Positions 48,224 to 56,999 of a DNA stretch of 64,000 bases are shown here, piece after piece. The position numbers and the translations under genes are program-made. Each line of letters opens with the position of its first letter. The first letter of the stretch is position 1. This DNA comes from Seonamhaeicola sp. ML3. GTDB taxonomy: Bacteria; Bacteroidota; Bacteroidia; Flavobacteriales; Flavobacteriaceae. The DNA lies in assembly GCF_023273855.1 (NCBI RefSeq), contig NZ_CP096884.1:124001-188000 (forward strand), read 5' to 3'. The notes beneath the pieces are model-generated. The model did no database searches, was not told where the DNA came from, and saw only the letters and a list, made by a program, of their open reading frames with translations.

Positions 48224-48448
48224 TTACAAATCAAAAACAGACGACCGCTTTGTATAAATTAAATCCTTGATACGCATCCAAAATGCCAAAAACAAATACA
48301 AAGCAAACCCAAATCCAACGGTTACAAAAGTTAAGTACATGAAGCTAGTTCGAACAACCTTAGCCCTTATGCCAAACCTGTCTGCTATGCGTTGGCAGAC
48401 ATAGTAACCATGTTTTTGAAAAAAATATAGTGGTTTATATATGTTCAT
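48224..48448 (-). CDS. PspC domain membrane protein
   Basis: A 74-residue protein with a PspC domain: YYVCQRIADRFGIRAKVVRT followed by one or two close membrane spans (SFMYLTFVTVGFGFALYLFL). PspC proteins sit in the inner membrane and in enterobacteria relay envelope stress; no other psp genes are nearby. It starts 36 bases after the DUF2851 gene and ends 6 bases before the K+ channel gene. Confidence 0.82.
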   Translation of the reverse strand: MNIYKPLYFFQKHGYYVCQRIADRFGIRAKVVRTSFMYLTFVTVGFGFALYLFLAFWMRIKDLIYTKRSSVFDL

Positions 48449-48484
48449 CCCGCAAGTTAATCTTTACTTAACAAGTTTAAAAGT

Positions 48485-49756
48485 TTATTGGCTTAAAATT
48501 GTACTACCAATGGCACATTGTATGCATCTATTTTTATCACAATATGCCGATTTAAGTTGAATAAGCGCTTGAGAATCCATTGCAGACCTAGAAACTTGCT
48601 TTAAATTATTAAACGATGTAATTATACTGTTCTTTTCTGAAGCTATTTTACTGGCTATTTTCAATACCTCATCCTGAGAATCATGTCCTAACTGCTTTGA
48701 ATAACAGAACTTAATCGGCAACATGGTATTGATTAAAAGTAAGTCTATGAAAGATTTAGTTAACGTCTTAGCAGAGGCTTTAGATTCCTTTTGAAATGTA
48801 TAATGATTCTTCCAAAAATCTGAAGTCGAAACTCTAAACAGTTTATAAAAACCATCTCTATTATTGGTTTCTATAATTTTTGAGAAGAGGTTTTGATGTT
48901 CATGGTATAAACAGGCCAATTGAGAAAGCCTGATAGTTGGAAAATTTAAAGGACGTAGCCTGAAAAATTTCACAGGCAAAACATGATTATTATTCAAACC
49001 AAACTTTTGACCAAGAAACTTGTATTCACTTTGTAAAGTCTTGAAATATGAGGTTTCTAAGTCTGATTCCAATAATCCTGCCTGACCAAACAGCAATGCT
49101 TCCAAGCTTGTTAAATTAGATTGTGTTTTCCTAATAACAGAAAAGTCAACCGACTTGGCTAAACTTAAAAATGCTTCACCATTAACCTTTAACCCAAAAT
49201 TTTTGGCCAACATTTTAAACAGAACTGCCTCCCAATCGTTTCTAGATTCTTTTAGTAATTGGTTTATGGTTTCAGATTTCTGCTCTAACCTCTCAAAATA
49301 CAATCGCTCTAACCAATTATCAATAACGAAATCGTCTACCTGGTCAAAACTAGCTTCACAATTAATCCATTTATTATGATTGGAATACAACTTTTCGTAG
49401 TTGACTATAATATCCCTCTCTATCAATTGCTTCAACTCTAATGCTGGAATAACCGAATTATCGCTTCTGTAAATTTCAGAATCATCTTCCCAAACCACAT
49501 GTAGAATAACATTATCGTAGGACGCATCTGTTTCATGATTGTGCAGAAACCAGTCTGATGACTTAACATGCACCTCTACATTTCCCGCCCACAATTGTTC
49601 TCCAATAACAATTTTTGCATTAAAAAAATCGGGTCCAGAATCTTGATTGTGATGCCCAACAGACTGAATATCTACAAGCTCATTTTGAGTAGTCTTTAAA
49701 TTGTTAAGCCGAAATTTTTTATACTTCCAGATGTAATGTAAGAATTCTTCTTGCAT
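48485..49756 (-). CDS. DUF2851 family protein
   Basis: A 423-residue cytoplasmic protein covering the DUF2851 family in full. It opens with MQEEFLHYIWKYKKF, has the conserved SGPDFFNAKIVIGEQLWAGNVEVHV region (~45-75, reminiscent of nuclease-like folds, but I cannot assign residues) and ends with a cysteine motif CDKNRCIQCAIGS. The biochemical function is not known. The family is nearly restricted to Bacteroidota. It is the first gene of the leftward run to the acyl-CoA dehydrogenase. Confidence 0.85.
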   Translation of the reverse strand: MQEEFLHYIWKYKKFRLNNLKTTQNELVDIQSVGHHNQDSGPDFFNAKIVIGEQLWAGNVEVHVKSSDWFLHNHETDASYDNVILHVVWEDDSEIYRSDNSVIPALELKQLIERDIIVNYEKLYSNHNKWINCEASFDQVDDFVIDNWLERLYFERLEQKSETINQLLKESRNDWEAVLFKMLAKNFGLKVNGEAFLSLAKSVDFSVIRKTQSNLTSLEALLFGQAGLLESDLETSYFKTLQSEYKFLGQKFGLNNNHVLPVKFFRLRPLNFPTIRLSQLACLYHEHQNLFSKIIETNNRDGFYKLFRVSTSDFWKNHYTFQKESKASAKTLTKSFIDLLLINTMLPIKFCYSKQLGHDSQDEVLKIASKIASEKNSIITSFNNLKQVSRSAMDSQALIQLKSAYCDKNRCIQCAIGSTILSQ

Positions 49757-49780
49757 GCGCCTAAAATAGAAAAAGTTACA

Positions 49781-49788
49781 TAACTTTG
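49781..49788 (+). promoter_or_regulatory. -7 box (TAACTTTG) for the DUF2721 gene
   Basis: TAACTTTG fits TAnnTTTG and is 21 bases before ATG 49810. The upstream in-frame TTG (49786) overlaps this box, so ATG 49810 is preferred. Confidence 0.5.
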
Positions 49789-49809
49789 AAATACATTATA
49801 AACTTAGTT

Positions 49810-50205
49810 ATGGAATCTTTAACACTTACCACACCGGCTTTACTATTCTCTGCAATTTCGCTTATTATGCTAGCCTACACCAATAGGTTTCTTGCTTATG
49901 CAGCGACCATTAGGAGTTTGCATGGTAAATATCTTAAAAACAAAGACGGTATTCTTATGGCACAAATACAGAATATAAAACGAAGACTGTATCTAACTCG
50001 TACTATGCAAATACTAGGTATTTCGAGTTTATTGCTATGTGTACTTACCATGTTTTTAATATATATAGAACAGCAAGTTTTTGCTATTTGGGTATTTGGC
50101 TTAGCACTTCTACTATTAATTGCCTCATTGGCTTTTTTGATTTTAGAAATACAAATTTCTGTAAAGGCACTGGAGCTTCATATTAGTGATATAGAGGGAA
50201 ACTAA
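49810..50205 (+). CDS. DUF2721 family membrane protein
   Basis: A 131-residue protein with three membrane helices (about 8-28, 68-88 and 92-115) and a basic cytosolic loop between the first two (RSLHGKYLKNKD ... NIKRRLYL). It matches DUF2721, a family with no assigned function. The start at 49810 (MESLTLTTPALLFSAIS) follows a candidate promoter box. The CIA30 gene follows after 10 bases, so the two are likely co-transcribed. It is divergent from the DUF2851 gene. Confidence 0.82.
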   Translation: MESLTLTTPALLFSAISLIMLAYTNRFLAYAATIRSLHGKYLKNKDGILMAQIQNIKRRLYLTRTMQILGISSLLLCVLTMFLIYIEQQVFAIWVFGLALLLLIASLAFLILEIQISVKALELHISDIEGN

Positions 50206-50215
50206 TTTTAAAAAA

Positions 50216-50746
50216 ATGAAAGTATCGATACTTTTAATCAGCTTAATGATATTTCAAAATCAAATGACAATATTCGATTCTAATAAAAATAGTAATAACA
50301 GCAACTGGCGTATTGTTGATGATGTGGTTATGGGAGGCCAATCTAATGGAACTTTTTATATAACCGATGCCGGCAAGGGAATCTTTTCTGGTAATATATC
50401 GCTTGAGAATAACGGTGGGTTTTCTATGGTACAGTATGCATTTGAAACGAAAAACATTTCTAGTTTCTCCAAGGTATCGATTTATCTGAAAGGCGATGGA
50501 AAAACGTATCAGTTTCGGGTTAAATCCAGCATTGATGATAGTTATTCATACGTAATCTCTTTTGAAACCTCTGGAGCGTGGGAGACCATCGAAATACCTT
50601 TCAATACCATGTATCCTTCATTTCGGGGGCGCAAACTAGATAAAGCAAACTATCCGGGGCAACAACTTGAAATGGTTGCATTTTTAATTGGTAACAAAAA
50701 AGAAGAACGTTTTAAATTAGAAATCGATTCGATTGTTTTAAAGTAA
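50216..50746 (+). CDS. CIA30 family protein
   Basis: A 176-residue protein of the CIA30 (NDUFAF1-like) family with a galactose-binding-like beta fold. Signature: WRIVDDVVMGGQSNGTF, FSGNISLENNGGFSMVQYAF, then KVSIYLKGDGKTYQFRV and a closing LEMVAFLIGNKKEERFKLEI. A hydrophobic N-terminus (VSILLISLMIFQNQ) looks like a signal peptide. In eukaryotes CIA30 assists complex I assembly; in bacteria the role is unclear and export would not fit that job. Co-transcribed with the DUF2721 gene. Confidence 0.85.
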   Translation: MKVSILLISLMIFQNQMTIFDSNKNSNNSNWRIVDDVVMGGQSNGTFYITDAGKGIFSGNISLENNGGFSMVQYAFETKNISSFSKVSIYLKGDGKTYQFRVKSSIDDSYSYVISFETSGAWETIEIPFNTMYPSFRGRKLDKANYPGQQLEMVAFLIGNKKEERFKLEIDSIVLK

Positions 50747-50803
50747 GTTTTCTAAAGAACTCAACTTATAAGAGTTTATGAACAGCTCCTAACCGCAATA
50801 GAA

Positions 50804-52057
50804 TTAATCAAACCTAATTGCTTTAACAGGAGAAATCTTCGTGATGATATAGGACGGCACCAAAAGCATCAATAAACACAATACCAATGTACCAATGTTT
50901 AAAGCTATTATATAACCAGCACTAATATAAACTGGAGCCTCGGTAACATAATACACACTTGGGTCTAACGGAAAAAGTTTAAAATACTTTTGAGCAAATA
51001 GAAGCCCTAGCCCTAAAATATTTCCCCAAACCAAACCTAAAATGATTAGGTAGGAAGCGTTGTATATAAACAGTTTTCTTATGCTCCAATTATTACTTCC
51101 TAGTGCTTTTAAAATGCCTATCATTTGGGTACGTTCTAGGATTAGAACGAGCAGCGCCGTTATCATATTAATTCCAGCCACTAAAATCATAATACCAATA
51201 ATTCCATAAATATTGGTATCAAATATTTTAATCCATTCAAATATAGAACTATACTTGTTTGTGATGGTCTTGGTGTTTAATACCGATGGTGTATTATCAT
51301 AAATTTCATAACCCTTTTGTTCTAGTTTATCATAGTCCTCTATAAACACCTCAAAATTTCCCACCTCCGTAAAATGGCCTTCTTCATCTTTTTTCCATTT
51401 ATTGATGCGCTGAATATGACGCATATTCCCTATGATAAACTGAGCATCTAAATCCTGAAAACCAGATTCATAAATCCCCACGACTTTACACTTAAGTCGG
51501 CTGGGTATTTTTTCTGGGTCGTCTTTAGAAAATAACATTTGAAATGTGTCATCCAACTGCAGTTCTAACCTATTTGCCAAATATTTGGAAATTAAAACGT
51601 CTTCACTCCATTTTTTGGAATAATCGGGCAATCTTCCTTCAACTAAAAATTCATTGAAATATTTCCAGTCATAATCCATCCCAACCCCTTTGAGGTAAGC
51701 AGCTTCAAAATCGGTATCGGTCATAATCACACCATATTTCGAAGCTACAGCTTGTATATGCGCAATACCATCTACCGTTTTAAATTCCGGATAAAATTCC
51801 TGATTTATTGAAATTGGAGTTATACTTTCTTCAGAATTGTTACTATCGTAATTCGTAATAAGTACATGTCCATTAAATGCGACCACTTTATCTCGTATTT
51901 TTTGTTGCAAACCAATACCAGTTGCAATAGCGATCATCATCACTACCATACCTATAGCAATAGCCGCGATACCAATTTTTATAATTGGAGCCGAAACACT
52001 ACTTTTATACGACTTACTACTAATAATGCGTTTAGCTATAAAATACTCGTAATTCAA
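50804..52057 (-). CDS. FtsX-like ABC transporter permease (LolC/LolE-like)
   Basis: A 417-residue inner-membrane protein with the MacB/FtsX permease layout: TM1 near 25-50 (IIKIGIAAIAIGMVVMMIAI), a large periplasmic domain (~50-270), then three C-terminal helices (~275-305, 320-350 and 370-405) within the FtsX domain, including ERTQMIGILKALGSNNWSIR. This matches LolC/LolE subunits, which extract lipoproteins from the inner membrane, or related export permeases. No LolD-type ATPase is adjacent. It is divergent from the DUF1343 gene with only 20 bases between the start codons, so their promoters overlap. Confidence 0.87.
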   Translation of the reverse strand: MNYEYFIAKRIISSKSYKSSVSAPIIKIGIAAIAIGMVVMMIAIATGIGLQQKIRDKVVAFNGHVLITNYDSNNSEESITPISINQEFYPEFKTVDGIAHIQAVASKYGVIMTDTDFEAAYLKGVGMDYDWKYFNEFLVEGRLPDYSKKWSEDVLISKYLANRLELQLDDTFQMLFSKDDPEKIPSRLKCKVVGIYESGFQDLDAQFIIGNMRHIQRINKWKKDEEGHFTEVGNFEVFIEDYDKLEQKGYEIYDNTPSVLNTKTITNKYSSIFEWIKIFDTNIYGIIGIMILVAGINMITALLVLILERTQMIGILKALGSNNWSIRKLFIYNASYLIILGLVWGNILGLGLLFAQKYFKLFPLDPSVYYVTEAPVYISAGYIIALNIGTLVLCLLMLLVPSYIITKISPVKAIRFD

Positions 52058-52077
52058 TTTTTATAAGCGGTTTATCT

Positions 52078-53328
52078 ATGTTCAAAAATACTGTTTTATT
52101 ATTTGTTATTGTACTTATTTCTTGTGCTTCTAAAGTGAAAAAAGAGAATGAAAAAATTGATGAGACCCTGAAACAAGTTCAGGGTGATAAAGACATTGTA
52201 GTTGGTGCTAATCAAACTGAAATGTATTTGCCAATGTTAGAAGGAAAACGCGTTGGGATTGTGGCGAATCAAACCAGTGTAATATTTAAAGAAGAGATTA
52301 CCACGTCGCTCAATGCTCCTCGTAATGACAGATATACCCATATGGTTGACTCCTTACTTACATTAAACATTGCTATTAAAAAAGTATTTGCCCCAGAACA
52401 CGGCTTTAGAGGAAAAGCAGATGCTGGTGAGCATGTTGAAGATGGCTTCGATACCAAAACAAATTTGCCCATTGTGTCCCTTCATGGAAAAAATAGAAAA
52501 CCCACGCAAGAACAACTTCAGGATTTAGATGTTGTTATTTTCGATATTCAAGATGTTGGCGTTCGGTTTTACACCTATATTTCAACGCTTCACAACGTTA
52601 TGGAAGCCTGTGCTGAAGTTAATGTACCTGTCCTCATTTTTGATAGACCAAACCCCAACGGACATTATGTTGACGGGCCAACTTTAAACATTGAAAACCA
52701 AAGTTTTTTGGGAATGCACCCAATTCCTTTGGTTCATGGTATGACCATTGGCGAATATGCTCAAATGATTAATGGAGAAAAATGGTTAGCTAACGGTTTA
52801 CAATGCAACATTAGCATAATTCCAGTAAAAAACTATAATCATAATACGCCTTATAGTTTACCGATACGCCCTTCCCCAAATCTTCCAAATGACCAATCCA
52901 TAAAGCTATACCCCAGTTTAGGTCTTTTTGAAGGCACCAACATTAATGCCGGAAGAGGTACTGAACATCAATTCCAACGCTATGGAGCACCATTTTTAGA
53001 CAAGAAAAATATGAGTTTTACTTACACGCCCGTCGCTAATTTTGGAGCTAAATACCCCAAACATCAAAACGTGTTATGCTACGGAGAAGATTTAAGAAGC
53101 GAAGAAATTGATGGCAAAATGACCTTGAAATGGATTATCAAGGCTTATCAAAACTCAACAGATAAATCAAAGTTCTTTAATACTGATAATTTTACTAAAC
53201 ACGCAGGCACAAATCAACTCCAAAAGCAAATTGAATCTGGTTTGAGCGAGGCTGACATCAAGGCTACTTGGCAAGAGGATTTAGAAGCTTTTAAAAAGAC
53301 TAGAGCAAAATATTTACTCTATGATTAA
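52078..53328 (+). CDS. DUF1343 family lipoprotein (NamZ-like exo-muramidase) with in-frame repeat insertions
   Basis: A 416-residue protein with a lipoprotein signal (VIVLISCAS, C16). The DUF1343 core is clear: GKRVGIVANQTSV, KKVFAPEHGFRGKADAGEHV, DVVIFDIQDVGVRFYTYIST, FDRPNPNGHYVDGP, GMHPIPLVHGMTIGEYA and SLGLFEGTNINAGRGTEHQF. Characterised members (NamZ) release N-acetylmuramic acid from peptidoglycan fragments. Two segments look inserted: DETLKQVQGDKD (~residues 29-40), encoded by a palindromic repeat, and EEITTSLNAPRND (~72-84), which splits the expected junction between VANQTSVIF and THMVDSLL. Both keep the frame. It probably acts in the periplasm in wall recycling. Confidence 0.88.
   Translation: MFKNTVLLFVIVLISCASKVKKENEKIDETLKQVQGDKDIVVGANQTEMYLPMLEGKRVGIVANQTSVIFKEEITTSLNAPRNDRYTHMVDSLLTLNIAIKKVFAPEHGFRGKADAGEHVEDGFDTKTNLPIVSLHGKNRKPTQEQLQDLDVVIFDIQDVGVRFYTYISTLHNVMEACAEVNVPVLIFDRPNPNGHYVDGPTLNIENQSFLGMHPIPLVHGMTIGEYAQMINGEKWLANGLQCNISIIPVKNYNHNTPYSLPIRPSPNLPNDQSIKLYPSLGLFEGTNINAGRGTEHQFQRYGAPFLDKKNMSFTYTPVANFGAKYPKHQNVLCYGEDLRSEEIDGKMTLKWIIKAYQNSTDKSKFFNTDNFTKHAGTNQLQKQIESGLSEADIKATWQEDLEAFKKTRAKYLLYD
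52162..52187 (+). repeat. Palindromic element (class C) inside the DUF1343 gene
   Basis: gagaccctgaaacaagttcagggtga has stem CCCTGAA/TTCAGGG (7 bases). Its left part recurs at 57780-57794 in intergenic DNA. Here it is read in frame. Confidence 0.6.
52292..52330 (+). repeat. Repeat element (class D) inside the DUF1343 gene
   Basis: The stretch from gagattaccacgtcgctc to ctcctcgtaatgacag resembles intergenic repeats I recall from flavobacterial genomes. It is translated in frame as EEITTSLNAPRND and falls between conserved DUF1343 blocks. No second copy is in this window, so the class is by recall. Confidence 0.45.
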
Positions 53329-53331
53329 TAG

Positions 53332-53351
53332 ATTCCTGCCTTCGCAGGAAT
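53332..53351. repeat. Short palindromic element, class A
   Basis: ATTCCTGC-CTTC-GCAGGAAT, identical to 41200-41219, starting 3 bases past the DUF1343 stop codon and followed by GAC. Sited between two convergent genes, where it may also help end transcripts. Confidence 0.75.
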
Positions 53352-53359
53352 GACAAGCA

Positions 53360-54184
53360 TTACCTTATGAGTTTAATTAACCTATCTGGATAATCGGTAA
53401 TGATACCATCAACTCCAAAATCTATCATTCGCTGTAGATTCTCATTTTTATTTACAGTCCAAGGAATTACTTTAAAATTTTTAGCTTGAAGACTTCTCAC
53501 GGTTTTGGCATCTAATAATTTAAAATAAGGGCTTATAATCTCTGGAGCATAAGACATTTTTACCAGCTTATCCTTAATGTTTTCGTTTTCGTCAACTAAT
53601 AAAGCCACAACCATATGGGGAGATTGATTTTTTATTTCTTCTAAAATTCTCAAATCAAAACATTGTAAATTAGTTTCATAAAAAGCGTCATTTTTATTTA
53701 CAACCTCTAAAACCAATTGAACAAACTCTTTCGGAATAGGTGTATAAATAGTATCATATGCTGGTCGAGCCTTCAACTCTATATTGAATTTTATTTTAGG
53801 ATTTTTTCCTTTAGTCACCTTAATAACTTCATCTAAGGATGGTTTATAAGTCCTTAGTTTTTTCTGTTCTGGAAACTTAGGGTAGACTTTACTCCCACAA
53901 TCAAACTGCTTGATACTATCAAATGTCATTTGATACAAATTGAATGCCTTATCTAAACCCTTTGATATGTCATTTCCAGTTAAATCAAAACAATATTTTC
54001 TACTTATAAATGGTTCATGGGATACTACCACAACACTATCTTTTGAAACCACAACATCTAGCTCCAAAGTATGCACACCTAAATCAATAGCTTTATCAAA
54101 AGCCTGTATAGTATTCTCTGGCATAAGCCCTCGACAACCTCGATGGCCTTGAATATCTATAGTTTTTAATGAACTATAATTCAT
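53360..54184 (-). CDS. Glycerophosphodiester phosphodiesterase
   Basis: A 274-residue TIM-barrel enzyme that splits glycerophosphodiesters into sn-glycerol 3-phosphate and an alcohol. Catalytic and Ca2+-binding residues are in place: H14-R15 (GHRGCRG), E24-N25 (PENT), E41 and D43 (LELDVVVSKD), and H56 (SHEP). FNIELKARPAYD mid-protein and the C-terminal VIPWTVNKNENLQRMIDFGVD complete the GDPD fold. No signal peptide is seen, so a cytosolic place is likely. It lies 24 bases after the small membrane-protein gene in a leftward set. Confidence 0.92.
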   Translation of the reverse strand: MNYSSLKTIDIQGHRGCRGLMPENTIQAFDKAIDLGVHTLELDVVVSKDSVVVVSHEPFISRKYCFDLTGNDISKGLDKAFNLYQMTFDSIKQFDCGSKVYPKFPEQKKLRTYKPSLDEVIKVTKGKNPKIKFNIELKARPAYDTIYTPIPKEFVQLVLEVVNKNDAFYETNLQCFDLRILEEIKNQSPHMVVALLVDENENIKDKLVKMSYAPEIISPYFKLLDAKTVRSLQAKNFKVIPWTVNKNENLQRMIDFGVDGIITDYPDRLIKLIR

Positions 54185-54208
54185 AACTAAAGTACTTTTT
54201 CCTTATTT

Positions 54209-54646
54209 CTAATCAAATGATATTCTTAACGGACTACTGTACATGAAACTAAACCCAGAGCTTTTAACTTCAATATCAAAGTCTCTTTTTAATATATACA
54301 TGTGTTCTGGAGCAACTGCGATAAGAATCACAATTATTGAAAACATCACACTAATAGGAATTAATACCAAGGCTAAAGTTTTTGATGGCTTAATTGTTAT
54401 AAACCTATTTATACCCAGTATTACTAAAAGCCAAAAAATAAAATACAAGCTAAAGTCAACCAAGAACTCTAATACGAATATTTGCAATGACATGGATGTA
54501 TGCCAACCTTCGCTTATAAATGCTAACGGAAAACCGTACAGAACTGTATTAGGTGCATCTACTACCTCTGCATACCAAAACTTTGTAAATACAAAGAATG
54601 AAATAATTGTAAGTGGCAATACAACTTTTAAAATAAGTTTTTTCAT
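54209..54646 (-). CDS. Small membrane protein of unknown function
   Basis: A 145-residue protein with three hydrophobic helices: ~5-23 (ILKVVLPLTIISFFVFTKF), ~55-80 (IFVLEFLVDFSLYFIFWLLV) and ~90-112 (TLALVLIPISVMFSIIVILI). The loop YGFPLAFISEGWHTSMSLQ is conserved-looking. I do not recognise a named family. An open frame on the opposite strand (54243-54707) is less likely since this one fits the tight leftward series, 8 bases after the sterol-desaturase-like gene and 24 before the phosphodiesterase. Confidence 0.65.
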   Translation of the reverse strand: MKKLILKVVLPLTIISFFVFTKFWYAEVVDAPNTVLYGFPLAFISEGWHTSMSLQIFVLEFLVDFSLYFIFWLLVILGINRFITIKPSKTLALVLIPISVMFSIIVILIAVAPEHMYILKRDFDIEVKSSGFSFMYSSPLRISFD

Positions 54647-54653
54647 GCTTCAA

Positions 54654-55490
54654 TCAGCTATCTGGAGTAATCGTAGGTTTTTCATATTTCTGAAAAGGTT
54701 GTTTTAATAACGCACCAATATGGGCATTCCTACGCTCATCTGGAAATACATCGACACCATATATCAATTTGTCTCTATCCAATTCCATATACGTGCCCAA
54801 GAGCCGGTCCCAAACCGAAAAAATATTACCATAATTAGAATCAGTGTAAGGTAACCTGTAATGATGATGCACTTTGTGCATATCTGGAGATACCAAAACA
54901 TAACTAATGGCCTTGTCAACACGTTTGGGCAATTTTATATTCGCATGATTAAATTGTGTTGCTACAACAGAAAGTGTTTGATAAAGCATTACCAGCGCTA
55001 TTGGCGTACCAATAATAAAAATACCTGCCAAGGTAAACACATAGCGCACCAAACTTTCTAGAGGATGGTGGCGATTGGCAGTAGTTGTATCTACATGATG
55101 ATCTGTATGATGTACCAAATGGACCATCCAAAGGGGTTTTACTTTATGCTCAATAAAATGCGGTAGATAAGCTCCAATAAAATCAATTAAAAATATACCA
55201 ATTACCGCATAAAGCCACAAAGGCATTTCGGGCAACCAATTCAAAATCCCAAAATTATTTTCCACGACCCAATTAGACGATTTTAGAAACAGAAAAGCCA
55301 AGGGCATATTTATTAAAATAGTTGTTATGGTAAAGAAAATATTGGGTACGGCATGCTTCCATTTTTTATAAGGCTTGCCAAATAAGGGCAACATCCCTTC
55401 TATTAACCAGAAAAGCGTTAAGCCACCAACTATAATAATGCCCCTATGAAGCGATGGAATATCTTCGAAATAGTTTAAAATCTCCTGCAT
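54654..55490 (-). CDS. Sterol desaturase/fatty acid hydroxylase superfamily protein (second copy)
   Basis: A 278-residue membrane di-iron enzyme with histidine clusters HFIEH (111-115), HLVHHTDHH (124-132), HH (141-142) and HKVHHH (205-210). Membrane helices lie near 15-35, 48-72, 90-110 and 150-180. It is only distantly similar to the protein at 2524-3447 (different box spacing and an extra HH pair). Members hydroxylate lipids or carotenoids. It sits in a leftward series with a small membrane protein and a glycerophosphodiesterase, suggesting membrane lipid metabolism, but the substrate is open. Confidence 0.88.
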   Translation of the reverse strand: MQEILNYFEDIPSLHRGIIIVGGLTLFWLIEGMLPLFGKPYKKWKHAVPNIFFTITTILINMPLAFLFLKSSNWVVENNFGILNWLPEMPLWLYAVIGIFLIDFIGAYLPHFIEHKVKPLWMVHLVHHTDHHVDTTTANRHHPLESLVRYVFTLAGIFIIGTPIALVMLYQTLSVVATQFNHANIKLPKRVDKAISYVLVSPDMHKVHHHYRLPYTDSNYGNIFSVWDRLLGTYMELDRDKLIYGVDVFPDERRNAHIGALLKQPFQKYEKPTITPDS

Positions 55491-55556
55491 AATACATTTA
55501 GTTTGTTCTAAATATACAACACTTCAATAAATTATGCACGCATAACTGTTTTACAA

Positions 55557-56048
55557 CTACTTGATTTGCTGCTTCATGGCCTCTACTATATTGAAAGCCG
55601 CCGGACAAATAGCCACATTTTTTAAGGTAAGATTGGAGATTTGCTGAAACTTTTTCCTGTCGGTATGCGGAAATTCTCGGCAAGCCTTGGGTCTAACCTC
55701 ATAGATCGAACAGTAATTATCGGCGCCTAAAAAGGTACAAGGCACACTTTGTAACACATAATCGTTTTCTTCATCAATTCTTAAATATTGTGCAATGAAT
55801 TGTTGCGGTTTTAATCTGAAAAATTTTGAGATACGCTCAATATCTTTATCTGTAAACAATGGCCCAGTAGTTTTACAACAATTAGCACATGCTAAACAAT
55901 CGGTTCGTTCAAATTCATCATCATGCAATTCCTGCATGATATAATCTAGATTTTTTGGTGGCTTCTTTTTGAGCTTCTGAAAGAACTTTTTGTTCTCGTT
56001 ATGTTTATCTTTGGCCTGCTTTGGAAGATTATCTATTATGTCTTGCAT
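55557..56048 (-). CDS. YkgJ-family cysteine cluster protein
   Basis: A 163-residue protein of the YkgJ (UPF0153) family, with a zinc- or iron-sulphur-binding cysteine set: CLACANCCKTTG (~55-66), then CTFLGADNYCSIYEVRPKACREFPH (~103-127, given here in two overlapping parts: CTFLGADNYC and IYEVRPKACREF). No signal peptide. The metal and the reaction are not settled for the family. It lies 67 bases upstream of the sterol-desaturase-like gene on the same strand. Confidence 0.87.
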   Translation of the reverse strand: MQDIIDNLPKQAKDKHNENKKFFQKLKKKPPKNLDYIMQELHDDEFERTDCLACANCCKTTGPLFTDKDIERISKFFRLKPQQFIAQYLRIDEENDYVLQSVPCTFLGADNYCSIYEVRPKACREFPHTDRKKFQQISNLTLKNVAICPAAFNIVEAMKQQIK

Positions 56049-56068
56049 AGCGCAAAAATAAACAAACC

Positions 56069-56166
56069 TGTCATTCTGAACGAAGTGAAGAATCTTAATA
56101 ATTATTAAGATGTTTCGACTGCGCCCAACGTGACCAATTTAGATTCCCGCCTTCGCGGGAATGACA
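56069..56166. repeat. Cluster of three dispersed repeat types and a 20-bp palindrome
   Basis: Between divergent genes: class E (tgtcattctgaacgaagtga from 56069), a perfect 20-base palindrome (56092-56111), class B (tttcgactgcgcccaacgtg from 56113), and class A (ATTCCCGC-CTTC-GCGGGAAT at 56143-56162 followed by GAC). The class A copy would add 15 residues to the next gene if the upstream ATG 56130 were used. Confidence 0.65.
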
Positions 56167-56174
56167 AAAACAAT

Positions 56175-56873
56175 ATGCGAGACATTTTTGGCAAAGCATT
56201 ATTAGAGTATCAAAACGGAGCTTACACCGAAGACATCATAACCTCAACAAGTATTTCTAATGATGATGTTTTACCACTTCCCTATTTATTTAGAAGTTTT
56301 TTAGAGATGCCAAAATTGGAACAAAAGGCCTTGCAACTTGCCAAAGGAGAAGTTCTTGATGTTGGTTGTGGCTCTGGAAGCCATAGTTTGTATTTACAGA
56401 AAAAAGGCTTAAATGTAAAAGCTATTGATATATCTAAGGGCGCTATTGAAGTGGCTAAGCTTAGAGGCATTAAAAATGCCGAGGTTTTAAATATTCTAGA
56501 TGAAACCGAAACTTATGACACTATTCTTTTACTAATGAATGGTACCGGCATCTTCCAAAAATTAAATCTGGTTGCTAAGTATTTAAAACACTTGAAAAGC
56601 CTGTTGAAACCAAACGGACAGATTTTAATCGATTCTTCTGATATTCAATACATGTACGAAGATGACGATGGCGGAATTTGGATGGACACCAACGCCGAAT
56701 ACTACGGCGAAATAGACTATTTTATTACCTATAAAGGTGAAAAGGAAGTGCCCATGACATGGCTCTATTTAGATTTTAACACTTTAAAATTAGCCTGTGA
56801 AACGGTGGGACTGAAATGCGAATTGATTACGGAAGGTGAGCATTTTGATTATTTGGCTAGGTTACATAAATAA
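56175..56873 (+). CDS. Class I SAM-dependent methyltransferase
   Basis: A 232-residue methyltransferase. SAM-binding motif I is LDVGCGSGSHSLYL (~residues 57-70), acidic motif II KAIDIS (~79-84), and post-I region AEVLNILDETETYDTILLLM. The acceptor substrate cannot be told. A longer frame from 56130 would begin in a palindromic repeat (giving DSRLRGND), so I choose ATG 56175 (MRDIFGKALLEYQNGAYTED), which fits the domain start. Confidence 0.85.
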   Translation: MRDIFGKALLEYQNGAYTEDIITSTSISNDDVLPLPYLFRSFLEMPKLEQKALQLAKGEVLDVGCGSGSHSLYLQKKGLNVKAIDISKGAIEVAKLRGIKNAEVLNILDETETYDTILLLMNGTGIFQKLNLVAKYLKHLKSLLKPNGQILIDSSDIQYMYEDDDGGIWMDTNAEYYGEIDYFITYKGEKEVPMTWLYLDFNTLKLACETVGLKCELITEGEHFDYLARLHK

Positions 56874-56999
56874 GGCCTAATAATACATTTCTTCCGAATA
56901 CCTAATTTGACTTTGTAATATTTTTCTACTACCTTCGTTTAGCATTGAATATAAGACATTGAAACGTCGCATATCCACAAGTTACCATACATTTGAAAA

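Noticed and set aside
54243-54707. 154-codon plus-strand frame opposite the small membrane protein
   Set aside because: It opposes a tight leftward gene series, starts inside one gene and ends inside another; the minus-strand frame has better helices and spacing.
55498-55683. 61-codon minus-strand frame
   Set aside because: It overlaps the YkgJ-family gene end in another frame and has no domain features.
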